A stretch of 64,000 nt of DNA from Pectinophora gossypiella (Eukaryota; Arthropoda; Insecta; Lepidoptera; Gelechiidae), in contig NC_065417.1 in NCBI RefSeq assembly GCF_024362695.1, positions 10,595,001 through 10,659,000 on the forward strand, written 5' to 3'. Below the pieces are notes generated by a model, which did no database searches, had not been told where the DNA came from, and saw only the letters and a list, made by a program, of their open reading frames with translations. The stretch's first letter is position 1. Each line of letters starts with the position of its first letter. Below, one piece after another: positions 52,666 through 64,000 of this stretch. The translations under genes and the position numbers were made by a program.

Positions 52666-52973
52666 TTCGAAAATCATCTCACGGGGAGAATTAAACGTAT
52701 ATACCTACTTACATATATTTATATTGGTTCACTAATGTTTTACAAAAAACGTACTTATAACAAATAATCATTTTACAAACAACGTTTGGAAAACTAATCA
52801 TTTGACAAACTTTCATTTCGCAAACATATTACTTTAAAAACAATCATATGACATCATACAGATTCCGCAAATGTTGTGTGATTATTACATTATGGATATC
52901 TTACTATTCGTATAGTTGCAGACAGCCTATAAAATTAAATTATTAATTCATCATTGTCTTAAGGCAATTATTA

Positions 52974-53078
52974 GCTGTTGGTCCCGGTTACTATACAGAT
53001 ATAAGTCCATAGTCATCACATGGGCGGCTCAATAATAACCCTGACACCTGACACAAGCCACACGATAGAAGAAGAAGA
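52974..53078 (+). mobile_element. SINE-B fragment
   Basis: GCTGTTGGTCCCGGTTACTA, GGCGGCTCAATAATAACCCT and CACACGATAGAAGAAGAAG. The head is missing. Confidence 0.72.
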
Positions 53079-54183
53079 AAAGGCAGAAATTGCACTCATA
53101 TTTATTGTCGGATTTTAAAGAGTAAAGGTTTGTCCAGTGTAGTGTTACATAGGCCGTGTTAATGCTTCAGTGATTACGTCAAATTATCTCCAACATGCGT
53201 AAAGCCGTGCACACAGGCCGAGTAAAAGCCAGCAACCATTTACACAAACCGCAAAGCACTGAATACATTTGCAATAATTCAATTGGTACTTATGGAGTAA
53301 AGGTGTACGCTCATGATTGGAGATATATCTAAATCCCAGGATTTTTTGCAATGTTTATTTCCTAGCTATATTGATTTTGACAGGAATTATAATAATAATC
53401 AAAATCGAAAGGGGATGTATGAAAACTGATAACAAAACGAATGAGGTCAGGTGAGGCCAGTGTTGATCTATAATATGATGGTGTGTTTACATTACCTACA
53501 GGAAGTTTGAAAATAGCGGTAGTGACAGTAAAGTAACTTGGTTAATGACTTAAAATGTGTTGAGTCATAAACTTGGACAAAATGGACTTACACAGTATAA
53601 AAAAGAAAGTTTTAAAGTAGCACTGTGGATGGTAAAGTTGAGAAACGATCGCTTAAAGGATATTATGGACAATAGTAGTATGTAATAGAAAAATCGTGTT
53701 TATTATTAATGTAAATAGACAAGGGGAAAGGAAGACTAAAAAGGGAAGTAAATGGATTATACGACAATCTATGTCGTAATATGATCGTGTTATTCGTAAT
53801 AATAAAGAGCTTGAATATTATGAAGCATAAATATTAACAGAGGTAAAAACTAGTATAAGTAATGGTGATGTTAATGAGGTACCTACCCATAAATATCGAA
53901 TATTAACTCTCAGTCACAGTTTCATCTAGTATTGGACTGAACCCAATTATTTCTCAAAAAACTGCATCCAAAGATACACGTTCCGGAATTTCCCTTTAAA
54001 ATTTTCTAAATTTGCACCTCGCAATCCGAATCCTTTACACTTTTGCCAACACTTTGTAAATTGCATTCGCATTAGAAGTTTATTGCAGAACGAATCGTGT
54101 GTCTCGTTAAAAAGTTATTGAAGTACGCTCTAAATAACTCTCGTCTTTACGACATCAACCGGTCTAGGCATACATATACTATC
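53079..54183. other. Stretch without recognised genes
   Basis: About 1.1 kb of AT-rich DNA on which I find no repeat or coding signal. Confidence 0.45.
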
Positions 54184-54262
54184 ATGTGGGTTGTGAGGTG
54201 GAGTACCAACATCATCAACCCTGATGTCAGGATTACTATTGAGCCGCCTAAGGCCCCAAAGC
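54184..54262 (-). mobile_element. SINE-B 3' fragment
   Basis: GTGGGTTGTGAGGTGGAGTA and ACTATTGAGCCGCCTAAGGC, the terminal 80 bp of SINE-B in reverse. Confidence 0.7.
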
Positions 54263-55116
54263 AAAAGGATCTTTATGAAAGTCAAGGAAGTAAGTAGGTA
54301 TTTACATATTTTTGCAAATTGCTGCCTTCAGTCATTTATTTTACTTCGCTCATTTCATTTGTTCGTGATACTTTTTGAGTACCTCGATGAAGGTCACGAA
54401 TGTAGGTATATGAATATTTTATATTCGATGATTATTATAATGCGAAAATTTTAGTAAGGTCTGAAATAAGTTTAACGGTAATTCAAAGAAATGGTAAAAC
54501 ACATCTTTCCTATGGACATACTTAGATTAGGTGAAGAATATAATATGTATATTATTTTGTCTGTCAATTACTGAAGTGAACTATCTGAGGCAAATGAAAA
54601 CAGAATACTTAAGTGAAAACAAAATAATATATTATTTATAAAGAAAGCAAGGAGATGATTAATAATGTCCTCCATGGTTGATTTATACTATTTAATAATA
54701 AAGCAATCAATTCAGTGATTTATCACAAACATATAACAATTTATTTATTTCAAGTAAGTACTTATTAAAATTAATAAAGATAGCGACGCCCGTAAATAAA
54801 ATACATTGTAACGGATATCAGAATATTACGAAATATATTTATAATTTTGAAAATAAGTGTAATTACTAAAACGATCCTTGTCATTTTCATGAAGTAGCTA
54901 TGGTTATTATTATACCTACAATATTCTAAAAATATTCCATTTCTTTGTGGCGAAATGTTAAGTTATTATCATATATTTTTTTTTAGCTTTTAGGCTAGTT
55001 GTTCCCTAATAAATAGCTTCTAAAATATTAATTAACCTCGAATATTTTGTACAGTTTTATACGGTTCGTAATTATTAACCTTCGAAAGACTTCGTTTATA
55101 TCAAAAGTATCTGCTA
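54263..55116. other. Stretch without recognised genes
   Basis: AT-rich DNA, nothing supported. Confidence 0.4.
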
Positions 55117-55172
55117 GCAGTCTTCCGATTTCTTGTGGCTCTGCCTGTTAGGAATGACGGGCGTGAGTTTAT
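55117..55172 (+). mobile_element. LINE-D 3' fragment
   Basis: GATTTCTTGTGGCTCTGCCT and GACGGGCGTGAGTTTATAGG match the LINE-D end at 22930-22980. Confidence 0.5.
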
Positions 55173-55243
55173 AGGAATAGGAACTCGTCGAAAAGTTTTG
55201 TATGTTCTATGGTAGATTATTTTCATAATTAATCGGTCAAAGA

Positions 55244-55566
55244 GCTGTGGTAGCCCATTTGGTAGAACGCTTGCCTCTCACTTTGAGGTCGCAGGGTCGA
55301 ATCCAGCACATGCCTAAACCAATGGTTGACGAATTTGTTATCAAATTCATGTTTGAATCATGGTGAAGGAAAACATCGTGAAGAAACCTACATTCCCAAG
55401 AAATGTATTTTCGGAGGTATGTGACCTAACCTGTGGTTTTCCCTTCGCGGGTGGAAAGATCAGACATGCAGTCGCTTCTGTAAAAAACCGGACCTATCAA
55501 ATCTTCAGGTTAGGTAAGCGGACCCTGTGAAAAAAAAGGGGTAATGCTAGGGAGATGATGATGATG
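55244..55566 (+). mobile_element. SINE-A, complete reference copy
   Basis: 323 bp. The tRNA-like head has GTGGTAGCCCATTTGGTAGA (A box) and GGGTCGAATCCAGCAC (B box). The body has GTGAAGGAAAACATCGTGAA, GTCGCTTCTGTAAAAAACCG and CAGGTTAGGTAAGCGGACCC. The tail is GGGAGATGATGATGATG. Target duplication AATCGGTCAAAGA/AATCGCTCAAAGA (55231-55243, 55567-55579), one mismatch in 13. All other SINE-A fragments here were identified against this copy. Confidence 0.93.
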
Positions 55567-56139
55567 AATCGCTCAAAGACACATAATGGCAAAGTTTGTG
55601 CCCACATCCTGTTATTGTATTTATTCGTCATTATTTTTGTCGCTTGTTTTATCCTCATACATCAATCGTCTAAAATTATAACTTTCAAAATATATAAAAG
55701 CAAGCCCGTGATTCTTAATGGGGTGGCATCAACCGAGTTTTGAGCCAATGTTGAGCCAATTTTTGGGCCTATATTTTTTCAAATTGATCGGGTCTTCCCC
55801 TTTATTTTAAATACTTACGTACGAAAATCTTTATTTTTTGTTCCAGACATTTCATCGTGTAACTAAATAATAACTTAAATTATGACGGGAACCCTGTATC
55901 CTAAAGTAACCTCCTTTTGGTTGTCACTATGCAAAATCCGTCTAGAATTTTACATCAGCAGAGCATAGGAACAGTTTCTTAAAGAGACTGACTACTTACT
56001 ACCTAAATACAAAAATATCAAAATTTCTGCCAACAAAATACGACGCCAAAAGCGATCAACATACATAGCGCCTTACAGACGTTGATCAAACCACTAATTG
56101 TGGTGACAAAGCTGGCGTCTGCTTTATCACAGCTTCTGT

Positions 56140-56347
56140 CAAAGCTCTGCCAAGCCAAGCGCCGGCGCGCCAGTCATTGATTAGTCGCGTCGACGACTGC
56201 GCGTGAGCAAGATTCGCAAAGCGAAGTGTGATCAGTGAGCGACCGGCGAAAATGTAAAGTCGGACATTCGGAAATATTGTGGGTGTTCCTTTAGTGGTAA
56301 ATTGTTATGTTTGTGCTGTGTTGTGATTTTGAATAGGATTTTTCAAG
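56140..56347 (+). promoter_or_regulatory. Candidate host promoter and 5' UTR
   Basis: A GC- and CpG-rich patch (56155-56260: GCCGGCGCGCCAGTC, GTCGCGTCGACGACTGCGCG) in otherwise AT-rich DNA, containing initiator-like TCAGTGAG at 56234. It is followed by about 110 bp leading to an ATG at 56348 with A at -3 (TTTCAAGATGA). No TATA box at the expected distance. The pattern resembles an insect housekeeping or developmental promoter. No transcript evidence is available. Confidence 0.35.
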
Positions 56348-59300
56348 ATGAAATACATTTTGTGAGTATTATCTTTTAATATCTAATTAGTTTAATGAAT
56401 TTACATACTTAAATAATATTAAGTATATTTTTTGCGGAAGATAATAGTATAAAAGCGTTTCTCTAGTGCTGAACCTTAGCTAAGTTGCAAAGCTGGTATT
56501 TAAATAACAAAAGTAAAAAAGTTGCTTAAATAAATTGGAACAATATAGGCATTATAAATAAAGTGTCTTTTAAAGCAAAATATAAAGTGAGCCCTCATTA
56601 ATGCACTAGCTAACACCAACACCCAAAGGGGTGAAAAGAAAAAGCGAAAAAGTGTGAAGAGAGAGATCGCAATCAGAAAACTCATCCCGAACATTTGCAT
56701 ATTTGCTTTCGAATTTTAAATCCCAGCATAATCCGAACGAGGGTAGAACGAAATAACCAAAAATTGTATCCAATAAGTGGCCATACAGGCAATACTGGGC
56801 TATGCCAAACCACGTTGTATTAAACTAAAAATTTATGAAGTCACGTGACAACAGGCAATAATAGGCATAATAAGGTTTTACGGAACACACAGTTGCAAAG
56901 AGTAACGAATGCAAACGCGATTCACCTAAATAAGTACAATAAAACTATTTCACTTTGGTTCGAAATCCCAATTATAAAAAAAAAATATTCGCCGATTCAA
57001 ATTGACTATAAAAACATGCGATAAACGATTCAGTAACGCAGTTAACTCAAAACTCGTTTTCAACAAGAAAAAACCAAACCTAATTTTCACCGAGTTCAAT
57101 GTCCTTCGACAACTGCGCATACTCCAAGAATAACAAAAAAACAAAATGCATGCCCAAAACGCCTAGGGGATATTCGTCATTCAAATCTGCAACAACTTTG
57201 GCATATTCTAACGGCATTCTAACGATAAAGATTCTACTGGAAATTTAAGACAACCTGTTTATTTTCTTTTACCTGTTATCTGTACTTAAATGTTTAGGAC
57301 CTCTCCGATAAAGAGCTTTATTCGTTAGTTTGAGTCTCAGTGGTTTAGGACTAGGTAAGTTATAGGGAAATAAAAAATAATGTTAAAAATGACGACACTA
57401 CTAAAAACATTTAAAAAAGATTCTGTAGTCAAATTGAAAAACGTAGGTACCTACTCTATCCAATATACCTCGCACATGTAAAGGAAACAGTACAAAATAC
57501 ATACATCTAACTAAAAGCTGGCTTTTCTTCAAATCTGTATGTCTCTAGGCAACGTTAAAGAAACCCTAGGAATATTATTAAAATTTTTCAATATCGCCCA
57601 TGTATTGGCACGGGTTTTGTCGATGAATACTATCAAACTACGTGACTTTACCTGAGTGAGGATACAAGATACGGCTTTCACATGACAGGAATCGAAAAAT
57701 CAGGTTTTAATAAAAATACCTATGTAAAATTCTCAGAATTATATCTCTTAGTTCGGTCTTGCTTAACAAGTCAAAATGAGACATAAATTCAAGAGAAGTC
57801 TTCTTGTGATGTTATCACTCTTGAATTGTAAAACACTGTATACTACCTACAGACGAAATGCATTTGTATTGCAAGCCAACTACAAAAAAATACATTCTGC
57901 ATAATTATATAAATTCAATGGAACTGTTTCAAAAAAACTGTATACAAGCTGTAATTTTGCAGTCTGTGATAGCCCTATATAACTATAACCAATCTAAGAT
58001 GATACAATAATCTCTATTAAGTAGATGCCGTAAGCGTGGCCAATTATTGGTCAGCAAAAATTTAAAAGAAGAAGATTAAGTAGATAGTAGTAGGTTTTAG
58101 GTAGATAGTAGATTTAGTAGGTGAGGTAGTTTATCATTTGTACCATAATCAGAATATAACACATCACAAATGTATTTACATAAGTTCAATTTTAGAAGTG
58201 TAACAAAATCCAACCACTTCCTATGCTTGTACTAAACATAACGTGAGAATAAGGACTTGTATTAAATTTCATAGAAACTGCTTTCATGAATTCTTCGAAC
58301 CAAACGCGTGTTTGAATGAAGGGATTGATGAGTAAGATCATTTTATACTGTCTATAACTACTATCATCCAATAGGTATTATTTTCTTTCTTGTCGCAAAG
58401 TTAGACTTTACATTTGTATGTCTAATCATTATTTCTTCAGAAAACACCTTTTTTCAGATTCTTACCCGTAGAATACGGAAAAATGGTTGAAAAAGGTTCG
58501 TATTTAATGTTTGATCGATATCTGAAAATATATTATGAATATACGTAGTTTGTTCAAAATAACATTAGGTAGGTCAGCTGGAAAAAATCTCTTTCTTAGA
58601 GATAAGCTTACCTGTACTGTCTGTTTTCTTTGTGTGTTTCTTTCTGTGTTCTATTGTGTACAAATAAAAAATTAAATAAATTATTTAAGCTTTAAATATT
58701 CACTTTCTCGATTTCATTTACCTAAACATCTATTGAGAATAAATTACTACGCCACTTCGAATACCTAGTAGATATATTTTGTGTATTACCATCAACTTTG
58801 CATATAGAATACAAATCGATAACTTTAGCGGATATGATGCGATTGTCGGCTGGCTTTGAATTGCTATACTATTGTAATTAATACTGTATTATTTGAGATA
58901 ACCGTATCAACATTTTAATGTTGTAAAACTGTGCGGGTGGCAAAATACCTCCTGGGTTGTTAGAATTAAGGCGTGTCATTTCACGATAAACTGTCTATGT
59001 AGGTACATACATATATAAACTCACGCCTATTTCCCACCGGAGTAAGCAGATACTATTATAATTCCATTCTCTTCTTCCACATTTATCATTCGTTTCATAC
59101 ACGCACGCCGTTCAGCGTAATTCGTACTAAACTTTTTCTATATAGGTACATAGGCATTTTTGTCTAGTAAACTATCACCTTAAGGTACAGCGTATCGACC
59201 TTAGAGCCTTTGTACAGTGCTACTATTTGCAGTGGTGCAAACGCGCGTTTAACAGCAGCGCAACGGCATCGCTACACCAACTGATAACATTTGTATCAAT

Positions 59301-62300
59301 GCAATAGTGATTATGCATCGATGCTATGCAGACGCGTTTATGTGACATCCCCGGTACGGTGTTATTATGAGAATATTATAAATCATTAGACATGGGGGTA
59401 CAAGGTAAAGGAATATGCATGCGTTACTAAAAGCACCGATACAGTCGCCATGCTGTGACACGACTGCATCGCGATAGCATCGCTGCTTTTAGCAGCGCGA
59501 CTGTGTAAAGGTTGACGATTTGCGTTAAAAAGTCACAGAGATCTCTTCAACAGTAATATCATCATCATAGCCGTAAGACGCCCATTGCTAGGCAAGGGCC
59601 TCCCCCAAGGATCTCCACGACGATCGGTCCTGCGCTGCCGGCATCCAGCGGCTTCCCGCGACCTTCACTAGATCGTCGGTCCACCTTGTAGCGGGCCTAC
59701 CCACTGAGCGTCGTCCGACACGTGGTCGCCATCCGAAAACCTTTCCGCCCTAGCGGCCGTCGGTTCTCCTCGCTATGTGTCCTGCCCACTGCCACTTCAC
59801 AGACATATTATTATACATCAATGTCTTCAAGGGTCTTCTCCTCTTCTCGCCTCTATGTGGGATCGGCACAACATATATTCTTCTTCTATTCCTCTCTGTC
59901 AGTCGTATTCTCAGTACTCACACCTTTCACGCACATATCCTTCTACATACAATTCATTCGCACTTGTGTCGTCCCCTACCACGTTCATGCCTTTCCTCAA
60001 GGGTCTTCAATACTTATCAATAATATGTTGATCCACCTAATATTAACTCAGAGACCTTAATCATCCTCCTCAGTATTCGATACGATATTTAACAGCCTGT
60101 ATAATAAGTGCTTTTGATTATTGCATTATAAAAAAAGATAAACTACATTATCATAATTTTGTTCCCATACTCGTGCTACTAGTATAATATCTAGTCGGTT
60201 GTTATGTTATACGTTATCTAAAGTAGAAGTGTGACATCATCCGTTATCAATTTGTGATGAATACCTACTAGATACAACCTCGACCGGAGTCTTCTATCTC
60301 CTTTATAACATTACAACATAGCTTAGTATCACGCCTACATCCCTGAAGAGGTAGGCAGATACACCTACTCCTCGCCAGCTATGTTCAAGTATGTAAAATA
60401 TGATAGCGTTCCATGTATCTTCTTTATAAAACATATTTAAATCTTCCATTCATACAAGTGCATATATAGGTACATTCACGATCATAATTCCTTATGGAGT
60501 GAGCAGATTTTTATGAATTAAGATAAGATAGTTTGCAGCCACGTTTAACACGTTGTCCCAAGATGAGTTTAACTGTGTTGTGACAAGTTATCAACACTGT
60601 AAATACATAAATAAATAATAAAATAAATAATAATAATATATTATATATAACTTAATTTTAATTTATCTAATCTAATGTAATATATGGATAATTATGGATA
60701 TTAAACTGAAATAAAAAATAATAATTTGAATTTGAAATCGAATCCAATATACTTTTTTGCACACAAACATTTATAAAACACTAGCTTTTGCCCGCGGTTT
60801 CCCTTTCCTAATGTACCAAAAATTAGCTTCCTACCTTGAAAACTGCAAAAAGTCACACAATTTCACCCCCTCTTTGAAGTGGTTGGAGGCAGATATCCAC
60901 AAAAAAATTATGCATGATTTGTTTGTTAGTCACAAATAGTCCGCATACCAATTTTTAGCTTTCTACCTTGAAAATTGCGGAATGTGCCACACAAACTTTC
61001 ACCCTCCATTTTGGGGAAGTGGGGAGGTTAGAAAGAGGGAAAATAATTCTTATGCTACTCTCCATCCCTTCAACTATCTCCACTTAAAAAAAATCACGTC
61101 AATTCGTTGCTCCGTTTTGCCTTGAAAGACAGACAACCAGACAGATACGAACACACACTATCCCATACATAATATTAGTATGGATTTAGCAACAGAACAA
61201 ATGGGTGGCCAACGATTATCTTGGTAGAGTAGACACGGTTGGTGGTTTTTTTACGACACAAGTCCCGAGAAGACAAGCATCTGGATGTCTTCTATGTAAT
61301 AATTCATTCTCACTCCACCATAGTCATTCATATACTTCTACATTCAAGTATCAGTGGAGATAATAATTTCATTCACAGATTGATTACGTTTCAAAGATTA
61401 CACTTAGTTACTAAAGGTCGTGTAGATGCAGCCGACTTAGATTAAATAAATGTTTATAATTATTCTGATTGCGACTTAGTTGCAGTCGCGTAGCGGATAT
61501 TTCATTTATTAGGCATAGGCATAATATTTCCGTTCCGGCGTATAAGCTTAGAGAAGAAGTGTCCATATTTTTAATTACTACGTAATTACTCATTACAGAT
61601 TACTTAGTGACTTTTCAAACATTTACTAGGTACACATTTCCCATCTTTGGCCACATCGTCCATTAACATTGCGTAACATTGCGGTCAAACCATCGGTGTA
61701 ATCAACTTATTTGAAACAAAATTATTAACATACATAAACTCACGCCTATTTCCCACCGGGGTAAGCAGAGTCTATAGAATTCCATTTGCTTCTATCCTGA
61801 CACACTTCTTTTGCTTCCTCCACATTCAACAATCGCTTCATACACGCATAGATCGTTCAGAGTAGATCGTACTAAACCTTTCCTAAGGATATCTCCAATT
61901 TGGTCAATGTACTTCCTTCTAGGTCTTCCTCTGCCAGCCCTACCATCAACTTTCGCTTTATATACCGCTTTCGCAGTTCTATTCTCCTTCATCCACTCTA
62001 CGTGGTCAAACCAACCAACAAAACAACAAATATTAACATCAGTATTTCTAAAATATTTTACTTCTTCGTCGGTCATTGCCCTCTCTCGTCATCTTAGATA
62101 TTAGACATTCCCTTATAATCATAAAATCAATTGTAACTGAGTCATTCTTCTATACCCTTTCATCTCCCATAGCTACAAAGAGCACGTGTAAAAAAATTGC
62201 TCTTCATACATTGAATTTACCACGTCATCAATCACTTAACATCTATTATCTGTGCTAAAATTATCAAGTAAGCGTGCTAATTTTATAACCCAATTACGTA

Positions 62301-63136
62301 CCTTTCGCCAAAATGTGAAATCGTGACCGATAACAGAGGTATATAGATTTTTAGTACTAGGTATTACAATGTTAGGTTCATGACCGATTAAAGTAATAGT
62401 GACTCAATCATCATTTTCATCAAGTGGACGGTTAAAAGTTCCAAGGCAAGCGAAGCCATTTCCAAGGCTATTCTTGAATATGATTCTTGCACCACTTCTT
62501 CTTGTCGTCTCTCAAGAATCATATTCTAACTATATTCCACATTATGTGGAACATAGAAAGAAGGTACATGTGACGCCCCGCAAGGGCACGACAATATAAA
62601 AGAAGAGACACGAGGTGCCTAATAATAATATCAGAGATTTAAAGATCGTTTAACTTCAACAATATTCGTTTTTCTTAATGACTGATTATTGCCTTTTATC
62701 TTTTAAAATTAAAATAATAATGTTTTATATATACTTTTTAAACCTACATTGAAGTTTAAATTTGTATCAGGGTCCATAACCTATCGCCTAGACACAATGT
62801 ACCCAAAATCCATTGGGTTCAGACATAATCATAAATATTATTTCAACCGATGAGAGATTATTTAACATTTAACATTTTATTTTTCAGCGAACTTCTAAAT
62901 ATCTGTACAGAAGCATTTTTTGTTTTATAAGACTCATCCGTGCTTAGGGAAACTCACAAAGAGAAAATTAAATCAAAAAATTCTGACTCTGACAGGATTG
63001 AACTTGATCGCGCAGCTCTTGTCAAGCCGAAACGAGTGTTAACCATTACACGACCGAGTCCTCCTATCCATGCGAAATTCTTCGATCTATGTTTCGTCAT
63101 TAAGACCACGCCAGTGTCATCTATCGAGTTTATTGA
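56348..63136 (+). CDS. Speculative 5' exons of a host gene
   Basis: Possible exon 1 is 56348-56361 (ATGAAATACATTTT) followed by GTGAGT. Possible exon 2 is 58458-58495, after TTTTTTCAG and before GTTCGT (a weak donor). Possible exon 3 is 62932-63136, after a pyrimidine-rich TTTATAAG and before GTAAGT. Phases agree (14 nt, then 38, then 205), giving a frame that starts MKYILFLPVEYGKMVEKD and continues into a Lys-rich part and VKPKRVLTITRPSPPIHAKF. A second possible start is ATGG within exon 2. Exons are short and introns long, so this is a hypothesis. The gene would continue beyond the window. No domain recognised. Confidence 0.18.
56362..58021. other. Possible first intron; no features seen
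   Basis: AT-rich DNA with no repeat shared with the rest of the window, notable in such a repeat-dense region. Confidence 0.4.
58022..58076 (+). mobile_element. LINE-R 3' tail
   Basis: GATGCCGTAAGCGTGGCCAA and TTATTGGTCAGCAAAAATTT are identical to the end of LINE-R at 16710-16752, followed by AAAAGAAGAAG. Confidence 0.7.
59006..59150 (-). mobile_element. LINE-V 3' fragment
   Basis: ATAAACTCACGCCTATTTCC, CACCGGAGTAAGCAG, TTCTTCCACATTTATCATTC and CACGCACGCCGTTCAGCG in family order, reverse orientation. Confidence 0.75.
59205..59512. repeat. Possible MITE rich in GCATCG motifs
   Basis: The left end CCTTTGTACAGTGC and the reverse complement of the right end (CCTTTACACAGTCGC) are similar. The interior has many GCATCG/CGATGC and GCGC motifs and is GC-rich for the region. 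No target duplication recognised, so the classification is tentative. Confidence 0.4.
59556..59810 (-). pseudogene. RTE-like LINE C-terminal fragment
   Basis: The minus strand reads VKWQWAGHIARRTDGR, stop, GGKVFGWRPRVGRRSVGRP, then TRWTDDLVKVAGSRWMPAAQ and DRSSWRSLGEALA. This is the conserved post-RT region of RTE-type LINEs. Two in-frame stops (after TDGR and near the end) mark it as dead. The 3' end is TTACGGCTATGATGATGAT. The overlapping plus-strand open frames are shadows. Confidence 0.85.
60035..60104. mobile_element. MITE-P half copy
   Basis: TATTAACTCAGAG, CATCCTCCTCAGTATTCGAT and CAGCCTGTATA match the right arm of MITE-P (19786-19850) with several changes. Confidence 0.6.
60780..61189 (+). 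repeat. Repeat-Q, complete-looking copy
   Basis: From ACTAGCTTTTGCCCGCGG to ATAATATTAGTATGGATTT. The interior contains a duplicated motif (TTAGCTTCCTACCTTGAAAA / TTAGCTTTCTACCTTGAAAA), TTTCACCCCCTC/TTTCACCCTCC, and ACGTCAATTCGTTGCTCCGT. A second copy is at 8191-9072. It is a dispersed element common in insect genomes. Autonomous source not visible here. Confidence 0.6.
61735..62015 (-). pseudogene. LINE-V, best C-terminal copy
   Basis: Minus-strand frame with HVEWMKENRTAKAVYKAKVD, GRAGRGRPRRKYIDQIGDIL and RKGLVRSTLN, then frame loss over the ACMKRLMNVEEA region. It ends at TACCCCGGTGGGAAATAGGC and TTTATGTATG. No reverse transcriptase core. This copy defines the LINE-V protein signature used for the others. 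Confidence 0.8.
62016..62931. other. Stretch without recognised genes
   Basis: The frame 62399-62599 is open but unrecognised. It contains a 14-bp perfect inverted repeat (62476-62489 with 62513-62526). Confidence 0.4.
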
Positions 63137-63471
63137 GTAAGTACTTATATTTCATAGGGAATGTCCCGTTCGTCCGAGTGAGAATTTTTCCATTTAATTT
63201 TTTATCTGTACAGAATTCGTAATTTCCCCTTATTTACATTCCAAATTTACAGTTGCAACGACAACGCCCTTGAATATTTTTGTTGTCGGATGACAACAAC
63301 TTTTTAAAATAGATATGACACGGCCATTGGCATATTCCGTGACCGATAATAATGCGGCTATGAATATTGTAAACATTATGAACCTGTTCGTTTTGTAGTT
63401 ACAAGCATGCCAATTCCCTTAATTTGCCATCAACGATAATATTTTTGAAATATATAATATATTTACCCCCT

Positions 63472-63540
63472 CCGGTTGATTGAGGGGAGGCCTGTGCCCA
63501 GTAGTGGGACGTATATAGGCTGTTTATGTTATGTATGTTG
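63472..63540 (+). mobile_element. RTE-like LINE 3' tail
   Basis: GAGGCCTGTGCCCAGTAGTG and GGACGTATATAGGCTG, then a TTATGTTATGTATG tail. Only the terminal UTR is left. It is the closest match in the window to the SINE-C 3' end. Confidence 0.75.
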
Positions 63541-63640
63541 TATATAATATTTATACACATAGTTTTTCCCGCGGTTTGTTATAAAAGCTGTGATTTTTTC
63601 TTTGGATTCTTAATCAAAAGGAAAATCAAGTAATACTTAG

Positions 63641-63720
63641 CGGTGAAAGAATACATCGTAAGGAAACATTCGAACCCGCTGAAATTCAAAAACTCAGTTG
63701 GTAAAGTCGGCACAGTACCA
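63641..63720 (+). mobile_element. SINE-like fragment
   Basis: GCGGTGAAAGAATACATCGT and AAGGAAACATTCGAACCCGC resemble the conserved AAACATCGTGAGGAAACC block of SINE-A and related retroposons. Confidence 0.4.
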
Positions 63721-64000
63721 TACCACATATGGTTTTAATTACTTCCATTTTCTAATAATGACCCAAAATATTTATTTTATTTTGGTAGCAAAAAACTCTT
63801 CAATAATTCCAAAAATCTATCAATAAAGCCCAGATAAATTAGCAAGTCTCTACGTACTTAATTAAAGTTGAAGTAATTCCGGATACCCTAGATAGAACAT
63901 TACTAGGTGAACTTAAGTTAGCTTCTTTTAGATTGATTTCGATTATACAAAAATCTGTTTTTTGACGTGACAGATATACATTTTCTGGTTTTATTTTATA
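63721..64000. other. Window end, no recognised feature
   Basis: AT-rich DNA. Nothing supported. Confidence 0.4.

Larger units (their letters stand above)
52327..52875. repeat. Long palindrome with about 150-bp arms
   Basis: Arm 1 is 52327-52548 (146 bp once a 66-bp insertion and its duplicated target are removed). Arm 2 is 52726-52875 (150 bp). They are reverse complements except for a CTTA insertion in arm 2 and one or two substitutions. The loop (52549-52725) consists largely of a SINE-A fragment. Confidence 0.92.

Noticed and set aside
55246..55315. tRNA gene at the SINE-A head (also 25957 and 31690)
   Set aside because: Same reasoning: the tRNA-like cloverleaf is degraded, and three copies share the non-tRNA continuation or its truncation.
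59722..60060. Open frames on the plus strand (112, 82 and 84 codons)
   Set aside because: Three overlapping frames in antisense to the RTE-like LINE fragment and the adjoining sequence. They are shadows without domain content.
62476..62526. microRNA precursor (14-bp perfect stem)
   Set aside because: The stem is too short for a Drosha/Dicer substrate and pairing does not extend on either side of the 14 bp.

Overview
The window looks like a piece of an insect nuclear genome, most probably a moth or butterfly. It is AT-rich and gene-poor, spliceosomal introns are visible (GTAAGT/GTGAGT donors), and it is full of short retroposons, MITEs and 5'-truncated LINE tails of lepidopteran type. There are no bacterial operons, ribosome binding sites, CRISPR arrays or rRNA genes. 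All family names used here (SINE-A/B/C, LINE-V/W/D/J/R, retroposon-Z, MITE-X, MITE-P, repeat-Y/Q/S/T) are local labels given only so that copies inside the window can be cross-referenced.

Layout. 1-12 kb: interspersed SINE-A, SINE-B, SINE-C, MITE-X and repeat-Y copies, a 42-bp foldback, and a nested cluster at 8.2-9.1 kb. 12-19 kb: mostly featureless AT-rich DNA with scattered LINE ends and one clean 436-bp MITE. 19.4-21.5 kb: an almost perfect 997-bp tandem duplication carrying palindromic MITEs. 21.5-26 kb: LINE fragments, two of them with recognisable target-site duplications. 26-34.6 kb: sparse repeats and one candidate core promoter. 34.6-43.5 kb: the main object, an 8.9-kb hAT DNA transposon. 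43.5-56 kb: SINE/LINE remnants and a 150-bp-arm palindrome. 56-64 kb: a GC-rich candidate host promoter with a possible first exon, then further LINE/MITE debris.

The hAT element has 33-bp perfect terminal inverted repeats, palindromic subterminal repeats, and an uninterrupted 598-residue BED-finger transposase with D170/D235/E560 in the canonical contexts. On the opposite strand it also has a small two-exon open gene (119 residues, 209-nt intron) that I do not recognise. The two genes diverge from a central region that has been split by a 3.5-kb TIR element (itself holding a minisatellite, PIF1-helicase and mariner remnants, and a small retroposon) and by a 404-bp poly(A) retroposon. Removing those two insertions gives a native element of roughly 5 kb with two divergent genes. 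This is the best candidate in the window for an undescribed system.

Second in interest is SINE-C, whose RNA polymerase III head combines a tRNA-like stretch with an evident 5S-rRNA-like internal control region. Its 3' tail matches the 3' end of RTE-like LINEs present in the same window, which suggests its mobilisation partner. No complete host protein gene can be supported. The only host-gene hints are the start-like region at 56.1-56.4 kb with possible downstream exons, and a TATA/initiator pair at 28.5 kb.
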